Assembly (NCBI GenBank): GCA_002877915.1
Contig: PNJE01000011.1
Span: 1 to 32,618 of the forward strand
Direction of reading: 5' to 3'
DNA length: 32,618 nucleotides
Source: Candidatus Aminicenantota bacterium
GTDB lineage: Bacteria > Acidobacteriota > Aminicenantia > Aminicenantales > Saccharicenantaceae
Notes under the pieces: model-generated
The model's input: the letters and a program-made list of their open reading frames with translations, nothing else
Told to the model about the DNA's origin: nothing
Database searches by the model: none
Made by a program: the position numbers and the translations under genes
In this document: piece by piece, positions 1-6,949 of the stretch
Layout of the letters: each line of letters starts with the position of its first letter
How positions within the stretch are numbered: position 1 is the first letter of the stretch

Positions 1-56
1 CGGCTAACCGCCAGTAAACCAATTTTAACCTGCGGAATGTTTCCGATATTAACCAT
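1..56 (-). CDS. Probable fucose/arabinose isomerase-like protein, N-terminal fragment
   Basis: Only the first 18 codons are in the window; the gene runs off the left edge. The visible N-terminus reads MVNIGNIPQVKIGLLAVS, and the KIGLLAVS start resembles the first beta strand of L-fucose isomerase-related proteins (COG2407-like). The ATG lies one base after the araD stop, with AAGGAG just upstream inside the end of araD, so the two are probably translationally coupled. Following araB and araD, an aldose-ketose isomerase is the missing step (L-arabinose to L-ribulose), which supports the guess. With 18 residues the family call is tentative. Confidence 0.45.
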   Translation of the reverse strand, partial: MVNIGNIPQVKIGLLAVS

Positions 57-57
57 T

Positions 58-756
58 TTATTTCTCCTTTCCTTGTCCATAATAGGCCTTAGGCCCGTGT
101 TTGCGTTCAAAATGCTTTTTCAAAAGATAATCTTTTAGTGGCCTGGCTTCTGGGTTAATTAGCCTGGTGATGAAGGCCATCTTGGCAATCTTTTCCAGAT
201 CTAATAAATTATCGGCGGCTTCACTGCCTGATTTTCCCCAAGCAAAAGGTCCGTGGCCAGCTACTAAACAGGCTGGGTACTGGATTGGATCAAGAAGGGC
301 AAATCTTTCAGCGATAACTTTACCGGTGTTTAGCTCGTAGTCAGAAGAAACTTCTTCTTCGGAAAGCTCCCTGGTAACCGGAATGGGACCCGGAGCAAAG
401 TCAGGCTGGGTAGTGCCCAGGCAGGGGATTTCAGTTCGAGCTTGAGCAAAGGCAGTGGCATAATCGCTATGAGCATGAGCGATGCCTCTAATTCCGGGAA
501 ATGATTTATAAAGGTAAATGTGGGTAGGGGTGTCAGAAGAAGGCCTAAGATGGCCATCAACCACCCGACCTTCAAGATTCAGGACAACCATATCCGCCGG
601 GGTCATTCTCTCATAATCTACTCCGCTTGGTTTTATTGCCAGGACGCCCTTCTCCCGGTCAATTTCGCTGACATTGCCGAAGGTTAAGATGACCAGGCCG
701 TATTTCACCAGCCTGAGATTAGCTTCATAAACTCTTTTCTTCAAGTCTTCGTACAT
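58..756 (-). CDS. araD: L-ribulose-5-phosphate 4-epimerase
   Basis: A 232-residue class II aldolase/adducin-fold enzyme, almost the length of E. coli AraD, which interconverts L-ribulose-5-P and D-xylulose-5-P in the cytoplasm. Zinc-site residues match the family: D75 in SSDTPTH, H94 and H96 in HAHS, and H168 in GHGPFAWG. The candidate catalytic pair D119 and Y226 (KAYYGQ near the C-terminus) is also present. The GNVS and KPSGVDY substrate-phosphate motifs are near residues 27-48. The start is supported by AAGGA upstream of the ATG. It lies downstream of araB on the same strand after a 237-bp gap that contains a 20-bp palindrome, and immediately upstream of the isomerase-like gene. It could act on a related pentulose phosphate, but the araB neighbour favours AraD. 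Confidence 0.93.
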   Translation of the reverse strand: MYEDLKKRVYEANLRLVKYGLVILTFGNVSEIDREKGVLAIKPSGVDYERMTPADMVVLNLEGRVVDGHLRPSSDTPTHIYLYKSFPGIRGIAHAHSDYATAFAQARTEIPCLGTTQPDFAPGPIPVTRELSEEEVSSDYELNTGKVIAERFALLDPIQYPACLVAGHGPFAWGKSGSEAADNLLDLEKIAKMAFITRLINPEARPLKDYLLKKHFERKHGPKAYYGQGKEK

Positions 757-993
757 CGGTTAATCCTTTCTTATTTTTATATTTTATCAATATTTACTTA
801 TAACCTATCGAGAAGCAGATTTCTCTGGTCCTCGTTTTTCTTCCAGGAGGATTCAGGCCAATTTTTGCTCGCAAGCTCATTTTTTGACCTGCTTTTTCTT
901 ATCATCAGGTTCACAATTTTTTCTCCAATAAATAACCTTATAATCCTGATTATTTACATATGAATAAATATTCATATATCATTTGAGACCTCT
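757..993. other. araB-araD intergenic spacer
   Basis: This 237-bp AT-rich gap separates two genes that would normally be adjacent in an operon. Apart from the palindrome at 958-977 and the araD ribosome binding site (AAGGA) I see no coding frame, no terminator with a T-run and no RNA gene. Its length suggests an internal promoter or a lost gene. Confidence 0.4.
958..977. promoter_or_regulatory. 20-bp palindrome ATATGAA-N6-TTCATAT between araB and araD
   Basis: The arms ATATGAATA and TATTCATAT are perfectly complementary around a central AA. The site lies 16 bp past the araB stop and about 200 bp before araD. On the minus strand it is followed about 18 bp later by a TTATAA-like element, so it could sit at an internal promoter for araD and the isomerase. 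The same arms with the same 6-bp spacing recur at 15393-15412 in the second GH127 gene. An operator role is inferred; an RNA hairpin is the alternative. Confidence 0.45.
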
Positions 994-2736
994 TCAAATT
1001 TTCTTCTTTCTTTTGCTCAAGCTTGCCTCCCTGGCTTTTTCTAATTGGTGGTCGCGAATATCAAGCAAATCTTTCATCAGATGGTATAAGTTCCCACTCC
1101 AGTTTCTCGTGCCGAAGGCATCGTGGAGCTGGCGGGAAAGGGTGTAAAGTTGTTGATACACTTGATGGCGGTCGGGCCGTGGCTTGAAGGTTTGAGACCT
1201 AACTCCGCACATAGCGGCCTGGGCCTCTTCAAAACGGTTGTATCCGCCGTTGATTTTTCCGGCGACCACCGCCCCAGCCATCGCTGACCCAAGGGCACAG
1301 GTCTGGGAAGAGCGAGCAATTTTCATTTCCAGGCCCAGAACATCGGCATAGACCTGCATCACCAGCGGATTTTTTTCGGCAATGCCACCGCAGTTTATTA
1401 CTTCTTTAATTTCGACCCCGTATTCCTGAAAACGCTTGATGATAGTCAACGCGCCGAAGGCCGTAGCTTCTATCAGAGCCAAATAAATTTCTTCGGGCTT
1501 AGTATGTAATGTCTGGCCAAGCAACAGGCCGGTAAGCCTCTGATCAACCAGGATTGTCCGATTGCCGTTATTCCAGTCTAAAGCCAGCAGACCCGATTCT
1601 CCCGGCAGCAGGGCGGCGGCTTTTTTAGTTAGCTCTTCGTGGCTGCCTTTCTTTGGACCTCCTGGCTGGAGGTAATTTACAAACCAGTTGAAGATGTCGC
1701 CAACGGCTGACTGGCCAGCTTCAAGGCCAAAATAGCCGGGAAGCACCGAACCATCAACTATGCCGCACAGCCCTGGAATATCAGCCAGAGGCTGGTCATT
1801 GGGCCAAACGCAGATGTCGCAGGTGCTCGTCCCGATAATTTTCACAAACTTTCCCGGGGCGACACCGGCGCCAACCGCTCCTAAGTGAGCATCAAAAGCA
1901 CCTACGGCCACAGGAATACCTGGCTTGAGGCCGAGCATTTTGGCCCACGATTTTGTCAGAAATCCGGCTGTCTGGTCAGAGGTGTAGGTCTGATTATAAA
2001 GCCTGTCCCGTAGCTGGCCGAGTTTCGGGTCGAGCTGGCTCAGAAAATCCTTAGCCGGTAGCCCTCCCCAAGCATCATTAAACATAGCTTTATGGCCAGC
2101 CGCGCAACGGCTGCGCTTTATTTTCTCCAGGCTCAGAGTTCCAGTGATAAGAGCGGGAATAAAATCAGCCAGTTCGACCCAGCTGTGGGCCGCCTCAAAA
2201 ACTTCTGGATCGACTCTCAAGCAGTGAAGAATTTTGCTGAAGAACCATTCAGAAGAATAAACTCCTCCGCACTTGGCTAAATACTCTGGATGCTCCCGAG
2301 CAGCCAGCTCGGTAATTTCCTGGGCTTCGGCAAAGGCGGTGTGGTCTTTCCATAGCCAGGCCTGAGCATTCAAATTGTTTTTGAACTCATCATGGAAAGC
2401 TAAAGGTAAGCCATTCTTATCAACGGGCAGGGGAGTTGAACCGGTGGTATCAACCCCAAGACCAATTATTAAATCAGGCGAGAAGCCTTTTTTTGTTTTT
2501 TTGGCCTGGGTGAGAGCTTTTTTAATGACCCTAACCATAGCCTCGACATAATCAGCCGGATTCTGTCGGGCTAAGTTCGGGTCTTTGGGATCAAGAAGTA
2601 TGCCCGCTTCACCCGAGGGGTAATTTATTACTGCGGTGCTGATTTCATCACCGTTAGCCGTGTCGACGATAAGAGCCCGGACGGAATTGGTGCCAAAATC
2701 CAAACCTAAGCTATAGGATTTTTTCTTGGGATTCAT
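994..2736 (-). CDS. araB: Ribulokinase (FGGY family)
   Basis: A 580-residue FGGY-family carbohydrate kinase, close to E. coli AraB in length, predicted to phosphorylate L-ribulose with ATP in the cytoplasm. The N-terminal phosphate motif LDFGTNSVRA is at residues 12-21, the substrate-domain signature GVDTTGSTPLPVD at 94-106, and WLWKDH at 127-132. The catalytic aspartate is D282 in AFDAHLGAVGAG, and the second ATP-domain motif KIIGTSTCDI follows at 299-308. The pattern is more AraB-like than xylulokinase- or glycerol kinase-like, and the adjacent araD agrees. The ATG is preceded by AAAGGAGG at good spacing. A minus-strand promoter overlapping a LacI-type operator (3216-3244) points at this gene, which would give it a leader of about 470 nt. 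Confidence 0.92.
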   Translation of the reverse strand: MNPKKKSYSLGLDFGTNSVRALIVDTANGDEISTAVINYPSGEAGILLDPKDPNLARQNPADYVEAMVRVIKKALTQAKKTKKGFSPDLIIGLGVDTTGSTPLPVDKNGLPLAFHDEFKNNLNAQAWLWKDHTAFAEAQEITELAAREHPEYLAKCGGVYSSEWFFSKILHCLRVDPEVFEAAHSWVELADFIPALITGTLSLEKIKRSRCAAGHKAMFNDAWGGLPAKDFLSQLDPKLGQLRDRLYNQTYTSDQTAGFLTKSWAKMLGLKPGIPVAVGAFDAHLGAVGAGVAPGKFVKIIGTSTCDICVWPNDQPLADIPGLCGIVDGSVLPGYFGLEAGQSAVGDIFNWFVNYLQPGGPKKGSHEELTKKAAALLPGESGLLALDWNNGNRTILVDQRLTGLLLGQTLHTKPEEIYLALIEATAFGALTIIKRFQEYGVEIKEVINCGGIAEKNPLVMQVYADVLGLEMKIARSSQTCALGSAMAGAVVAGKINGGYNRFEEAQAAMCGVRSQTFKPRPDRHQVYQQLYTLSRQLHDAFGTRNWSGNLYHLMKDLLDIRDHQLEKAREASLSKRKKKI

Positions 2737-2868
2737 TTATCCTCCTTTGGGAGAAAATGATTATGATATGGGAAAATATAAGTTTTTTAATGTCTAAACA
2801 TAAATTAATGCTAATCTTTTCCTGAGTTAGGGCCTCATAGGCTTTAACCTTCATCTGTCGTTTGAGAG

Positions 2869-2892
2869 AATAATATACCAAATAATATACCA
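2869..2892. repeat. 12-bp exact tandem repeat (two copies) upstream of araB
   Basis: AATAATATACCA occurs twice head to tail at 2869-2880 and 2881-2892. It lies about 135 bp upstream of the araB start, inside the predicted long leader. It could be a direct-repeat regulator site or a simple slippage duplication; nothing in the sequence decides between them. Confidence 0.6.
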
Positions 2893-3195
2893 ACCAGTTT
2901 AGATAATAAATAAGGCAGCTTCTGGGGGGAAGCATAATATCAACTTTTTTAAAACGAAACTTTTCGGCCGGCCACGAGCTCTCATATTTAAAAAGATAGT
3001 CGATTTTATTATTAGGGTAAGCCTGGAATAGTCTTATTTGGAATAGCTTATTTTTTTCTTTAAGATTTTTTATATTTGAAATTAAAGGAGGGTTGGTTCT
3101 GCTGCCAATAGCAATTTCGGGAAGGTTAAATGAAGTAAGGTTAAACATTATAAAGAACAGATTAAGAATTAAAAAATTTAATCTAAAAAAAATAC

Positions 3196-3225
3196 TTGAC
3201 ATCATTTTCTAAGCTATTATATAAA
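3196..3225 (+). promoter_or_regulatory. Sigma-70-type promoter for the TonB receptor
   Basis: TTGACA (3196-3201), an 18-bp spacer and TATAAA (3220-3225) form a near-consensus promoter pointing at the TonB-dependent receptor. The expected transcription start is around 3232, directly at the edge of the palindrome at 3233-3246. The resulting 5' leader is about 230 nt. Confidence 0.6.
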
Positions 3226-3244
3226 AATTATGTGTTAACGTTAA
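3216..3244 (-). promoter_or_regulatory. Sigma-70-type promoter towards araB
   Basis: On the minus strand TTAACG (3244-3239), a 17-bp spacer and a perfect TATAAT (3221-3216) point towards araB. The -35 element lies inside the palindrome at 3233-3246, and the -10 overlaps the -10 of the divergent promoter, so the two would compete and share control. Transcription would start near 3209. Confidence 0.45.
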
Positions 3245-3246
3245 CA
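3233..3246. promoter_or_regulatory. LacI-family operator O1 (perfect 14-bp palindrome)
   Basis: TGTTAACGTTAACA is a perfect palindrome with the central CG typical of LacI-family operators. It sits at the predicted transcription start of the receptor promoter and over the -35 of the araB-ward promoter. Binding there should repress both directions. The cognate regulator is not proven; the LacI-family gene at 20750 is a candidate. Confidence 0.65.
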
Positions 3247-3275
3247 ATAATTTTTAAGGAGTTATTTTTAAAGCC

Positions 3276-3295
3276 ACGTGTTATCGTTAACACGT
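3276..3295. promoter_or_regulatory. LacI-family operator O2 (20-bp near-perfect palindrome)
   Basis: ACGTGTTATCGTTAACACGT is a 20-bp palindrome with one mismatched pair and shares the core TGTTAWCGTTAACA with O1. The centres of O1 and O2 are 46 bp apart, so two dimers could sit in tandem or cooperate. It lies in the transcribed leader of the receptor gene. Confidence 0.6.
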
Positions 3296-3387
3296 CTTTT
3301 GAAGCTCAAAGACAGGAACTGGATGTCAGGAGGGAAGTAGGGTTTTTGAGCTCCTGATTGATTCGGTGGTGGAAGAGGTTTTCTTTT

Positions 3388-3450
3388 ATGAATAAAATAA
3401 AGCTTTTGTCAATCGGCTTTCTCTTCCGAAAAACTAATTTAATATCATAA
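3388..3450 (+). CDS. Possible 20-codon leader peptide
   Basis: An ATG preceded by AAGAGG opens a 20-residue frame (MNKIKLLSIGFLFRKTNLIS). Its TAA (3448-3450) overlaps the AAAGGAGG ribosome binding site of the TonB receptor. The peptide is basic and partly hydrophobic and matches no family known to me. It could be a translational-coupling leader or chance; the latter is more likely for an ORF this short. Confidence 0.15.
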   Translation: MNKIKLLSIGFLFRKTNLIS

Positions 3451-3462
3451 AGGAGGAATTTT

Positions 3463-6400
3463 ATGCGTAAAGGGAAGAGTTTCTTTTTAATCGGAATGGT
3501 TCTTTTGCTTTCTTTTGCCATCCTCCAGGCTCAAATTACCCGCCAGACCGGAACGGTTCGGGGTGTGATTAAGGACTCTAATGGCAATCCCTTGCCCGGA
3601 GTCAACATTACCCTGTCCGGTCCGAACATGATGGGTAAAGAAACCGATGTCAGCCGGGAAGATGGTAGCTTTCGATTGCCCGCCATTCCACCCGGGTCCT
3701 ACACTTTAACGGCTGAGCTCCAAGGATTTAAAACTTTAACTCTGACTGACGTCGTGGTTAGAGTTGGCTTGACAGTTACCTTGGATCTTAAGATGGAACA
3801 GGCGGCTGTAGAGGAACAAGTGACGGTAGTAGCCAAGGCCCCGGAAATTGATGTCCAAAAAACCAAAATTACCACCGCGGTTACTTCCGAGCAGATATCC
3901 AAGTTGCCGCTTAACAGAAGCTTGACTAATATTCTTAGTCTGGTTCCTGCTACGGTCGGGACGATCGCTACTTATTCTGGTAGTATTCATGGGACTGACT
4001 GGAACGGAGTTACCTATGAAGTGGATGGAATCAATGCCAATTGTCCGACCACTGGCGGTGCCTTTGGAACTCCCCAGTTTGATGCTATTGAGGAAATTGA
4101 AGTAGTCACTGGAGCTTTGCCGGCTCAGGTTGGTACTACCGGCGGAACCTTTGTCAACATTGTCACCAAATCAGGCGGCAATAATTTTTCCGGCCAAGTT
4201 CAGAGCTATTATACTAATAAACATTTAGCTCAAGTTCTTTTCCCCGATGAACAATTGAAGGCCATGCGGATTGGCAAGCCTTCCTTCAGCCTTTATAATG
4301 TTGATAGTTCAGGTTTATTTGGGGGTCCCATAATTAAGGATAAGCTATGGTTTTTCGCTGATGTGGCCTATACCAAATCTAGCACCTGGAGCCCCTTCCG
4401 TCCGACGACCATCCTCGGTACCTATTATGAACAGTACAAAGTCCCAAGCGAAAATATGAGAGGCAACCTCAAGCTGACCACAGAATTTTCTAAAAAACTG
4501 AGAATGTTTACCTATTTTTCTTTTAGCCAAAATACCAATATGTATGAAGCCTGGGCTAACAAGACTGAGGATAGTACTTTTAAAGCAACTCCCAAGCAGT
4601 ATGTCGGGACCATCAATCTTACCTGGATACCTGATTCCAGTTCTTTCGTGGACTTTAGAATCAATGTCAACCACCTGGATTATCCAATTGTCGCCCGGAA
4701 TGGTTCTGACCATATAGGTTATACCGATGACTATACAGGATACATATGGGGCGGAATCCAGTCCTGGGAAAGCTTTATTACCCGCCACACCAGCCAGGCT
4801 TCAGCTCGCTTGACCCACTTCCAAGATAATTTCTTGGGCGGTGATCATGAAATGGGAGCCGGAGTTGAATTTCAATTTGGCTGGGACCGATATGCCTTCG
4901 CCAGGAAAGAACCGATGGAATGGTATTACTGGAATGGTAATCCTTATTACTGGCGTGGCTATTACGGTGTTGATCAAACCACCGAGTTTGGCGACGGTCT
5001 ATTGTCCTTTACCAACTGTGGCGGAGGGAAAAGCGATAGCTGGAAAGATCTCTTTGAATACAGGATTGGAGCCTATTTCCAGGATAACTGGACAATTAAA
5101 AACCGTTTGACCATTAACCTCGGATTGCGGCTTGATTCCTACAACGGCTGGGGTGGGAAAGCTACTTCTACCGGCACCACTACTACCGTTGATAATTTGC
5201 CTTTTCTCATCGGCCAAACCTTAGAGCCCCAACTCGGATTTAATCCTTTCGGACCTTTTAGTGTTCCTCCAATTAAAGATGTTTTGGTATTTACCAGCCT
5301 TTCTCCTCGTATTGGTTTAAGCTATGATCTCTTTGGCAATGGCAAAACTGCCCTTAAAGCTTCTTATGCCCGTTATTCCGAACAGGTTCCAGTTATGTGG
5401 TTTTCCGAGGTTTCTCCGGCGGTCATGGGTCAGTATCAGTTCAATTGGTGGGATGATAATGGCAATGGCATTCCTGATGCCCCCGGCGTTGACCATTATG
5501 AATACCGCTGGAGCTTGGGCGATTTTAAGCGGCCTGACCCGGCCTACTTGAGAAGCCTGGTGGATAAGAATCTCGTTGCTCCCATCCATAATGAAATCAC
5601 TGCTGGTATTGAGCATCAGCTATTTAAAGACTTTGCCGTCAAGGTAGATTATGTTTATAAGAAAAAAACCAAGGTATTTGGCTGGGCAAAATATGACCCG
5701 GTTACTCAGAAATATTGGTACAATCTTAACCAGGCCTCTGATTGGTACGTGCCTTTTACTACCACGGTTCCAGCCTATGGAGCTTTTCCCGCTCAGCAAG
5801 TAACCGTTTATTACATGAGTGCTGATTCACCCTGGGATCGAATGGTCTATATCAAAACCAATATTCCCGAGCAATTTGTTAAGTATAATGGAGTCGAATT
5901 ACAATTCGATAAAAGATATTCACATGGCTGGTCCTTAGGAGGATCGATGGTCTTTTCCAGGACCACTTCTTTTTCCTGCGGCGATAGCCCGAATGATTTT
6001 GTTAATGCTCCGGGTCGTGACGGCTATGATGTTCCTTTCCAATTAAAATTGTATGGGACCTTTAATCTTCCTTATGGCTTTGTCACCTCTTTCTTCCTGA
6101 GGTATCAATTAGGTTATCCCTGGGGTCGAAGCGTGACTGTGGTTCCGCCCGATGATTGGGCTCAAGCCCATAACATTGTTCCCTGGCCAGTGTGGGTAAT
6201 GCTCGAGCCGAATGGAACTCGTAGAAACCAGGATTCAACCAACGTTGATTTCCACCTGGAAAAAGAATTTAAACTCCCGTATGGAACAATCGGAGCTTTT
6301 GTTGATATTTATAACCTCTTGGGCAACAAGTATGTTTATTATGGCCTTAATCCCATTAGCACCTGGTTCCCCACAGCTGAAGGCACCAGCCAAGGTACCT

Positions 6401-6483
6401 ATACAGTGGATTATAATTACGGCCGGGTGACCAGTATTTCAGCTACCAGAATTTTCAAGCTGTCCATTAGGTACAGATTCTGA
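3463..6483 (+). CDS. TonB-dependent receptor with N-terminal carboxypeptidase-regulatory domain
   Basis: A 1006-residue outer-membrane transporter. It has a Sec signal peptide (1-23, ending LQA), a CarboxypepD_reg-like beta-sandwich (about 31-113), a TonB-box-like EEQVTVVA (117-124), a plug domain (about 135-245, with YEVDGI, IEEIEVVTG and GGTFVNIVTKSGGN) and a long beta-barrel ending in RYRF with a terminal phenylalanine. The architecture is the SusC/OmpA-like type common in Acidobacteriota. The start is supported by AAAGGAGG six bases before the ATG. It is controlled by the promoter and LacI-type operators at 3196-3295 and ends in a strong terminator. Position next to araB/araD and upstream of arabinofuranosidases suggests uptake of arabino-oligosaccharides, which is inferred; no SusD-like partner is visible. 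Confidence 0.9.
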   Translation: MRKGKSFFLIGMVLLLSFAILQAQITRQTGTVRGVIKDSNGNPLPGVNITLSGPNMMGKETDVSREDGSFRLPAIPPGSYTLTAELQGFKTLTLTDVVVRVGLTVTLDLKMEQAAVEEQVTVVAKAPEIDVQKTKITTAVTSEQISKLPLNRSLTNILSLVPATVGTIATYSGSIHGTDWNGVTYEVDGINANCPTTGGAFGTPQFDAIEEIEVVTGALPAQVGTTGGTFVNIVTKSGGNNFSGQVQSYYTNKHLAQVLFPDEQLKAMRIGKPSFSLYNVDSSGLFGGPIIKDKLWFFADVAYTKSSTWSPFRPTTILGTYYEQYKVPSENMRGNLKLTTEFSKKLRMFTYFSFSQNTNMYEAWANKTEDSTFKATPKQYVGTINLTWIPDSSSFVDFRINVNHLDYPIVARNGSDHIGYTDDYTGYIWGGIQSWESFITRHTSQASARLTHFQDNFLGGDHEMGAGVEFQFGWDRYAFARKEPMEWYYWNGNPYYWRGYYGVDQTTEFGDGLLSFTNCGGGKSDSWKDLFEYRIGAYFQDNWTIKNRLTINLGLRLDSYNGWGGKATSTGTTTTVDNLPFLIGQTLEPQLGFNPFGPFSVPPIKDVLVFTSLSPRIGLSYDLFGNGKTALKASYARYSEQVPVMWFSEVSPAVMGQYQFNWWDDNGNGIPDAPGVDHYEYRWSLGDFKRPDPAYLRSLVDKNLVAPIHNEITAGIEHQLFKDFAVKVDYVYKKKTKVFGWAKYDPVTQKYWYNLNQASDWYVPFTTTVPAYGAFPAQQVTVYYMSADSPWDRMVYIKTNIPEQFVKYNGVELQFDKRYSHGWSLGGSMVFSRTTSFSCGDSPNDFVNAPGRDGYDVPFQLKLYGTFNLPYGFVTSFFLRYQLGYPWGRSVTVVPPDDWAQAHNIVPWPVWVMLEPNGTRRNQDSTNVDFHLEKEFKLPYGTIGAFVDIYNLLGNKYVYYGLNPISTWFPTAEGTSQGTYTVDYNYGRVTSISATRIFKLSIRYRF

Positions 6484-6515
6484 ACAGGCATTCCTCGGTT
6501 AGAGTTGGTAGGATT

Positions 6516-6546
6516 GGGGGAGAGCATTGGCTCTCCCCCTTTTGTT
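6516..6546 (+). terminator. Rho-independent terminator after the TonB receptor
   Basis: A 10-bp perfect stem GGGGGAGAGC/GCTCTCCCCC with a 4-nt loop is followed by TTTTGTTATT. It begins 33 bp after the receptor stop codon and separates the receptor transcript from the propeller gene. Confidence 0.92.
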
Positions 6547-6949
6547 ATTCGCTTGAGCCAATCCAGCCTGCCGAAAATAGAGAAAAAATTTGCGGCTTAA
6601 AAATAAAGGATAAATTAAGGGATGATTCTAAATGAAAACCAAAAAATAGAGAAGAGCCACGGCAAAAATTTTAAGAAAGGCTTAAAGTCTCGAAGACTTC
6701 CAGGTGGAAAATAATTTTTAAAATTTTTCAGGCTGGAGAAAAAAAGATTATTTTTAGGATTAAAGACTTAATTAATTGGCCTTCAAGAGATTCAGCTCGA
6801 GGCCAGGTTAAAATCGAAGACGAAAGGAACTTGATGCTCAAAAGATGAAAAACTAATAAAATATATATCAGAGTAGAAAATGCCAGAAAGAAAGCCTGGA
6901 ATAAAAATCAAAAAGCCAGCTTCGGAAAAACTGGCGGGGAGGAAAGAAA
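6547..6949. other. Intergenic region upstream of the propeller protein
   Basis: About 400 bp of AT-rich sequence without a convincing gene. A perfect small hairpin AAGTCT-CGA-AGACTT lies at 6685-6699, and a weak GCCAG/CTGGC hairpin sits directly before the AGGAAAG ribosome binding site of the next gene. A weak promoter candidate (TTGATG, 17 bp, TAATAA) lies near 6831-6860. Nothing stronger was seen. Confidence 0.35.

Larger units (their letters stand above)
2737..3462. other. Divergent control region between araB and the TonB receptor
   Basis: This 726-bp gap separates araB (leftward) from the TonB-dependent receptor (rightward). It contains a 12-bp tandem repeat (2869-2892), a pair of back-to-back promoters (3196-3244), two LacI-type palindromes (3233-3246 and 3276-3295) and a possible 20-codon leader ORF (3388-3450). 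An open minus-strand frame spans 2711-3205 but has no ribosome binding site and no recognisable domain, so it is not called as a gene. The part from 2760 to 3230 is noticeably AT-rich. Confidence 0.6.

Noticed and set aside
2711-3205. Open minus-strand frame of 164 codons between araB and the receptor
   Set aside because: No ribosome binding site, very AT-rich, overlaps the araB start, no recognisable domain. A stretch around VDIMLPPRSC looks vaguely protein-like and the ATG lies at the predicted start site, but this is too weak to call a gene or remnant.
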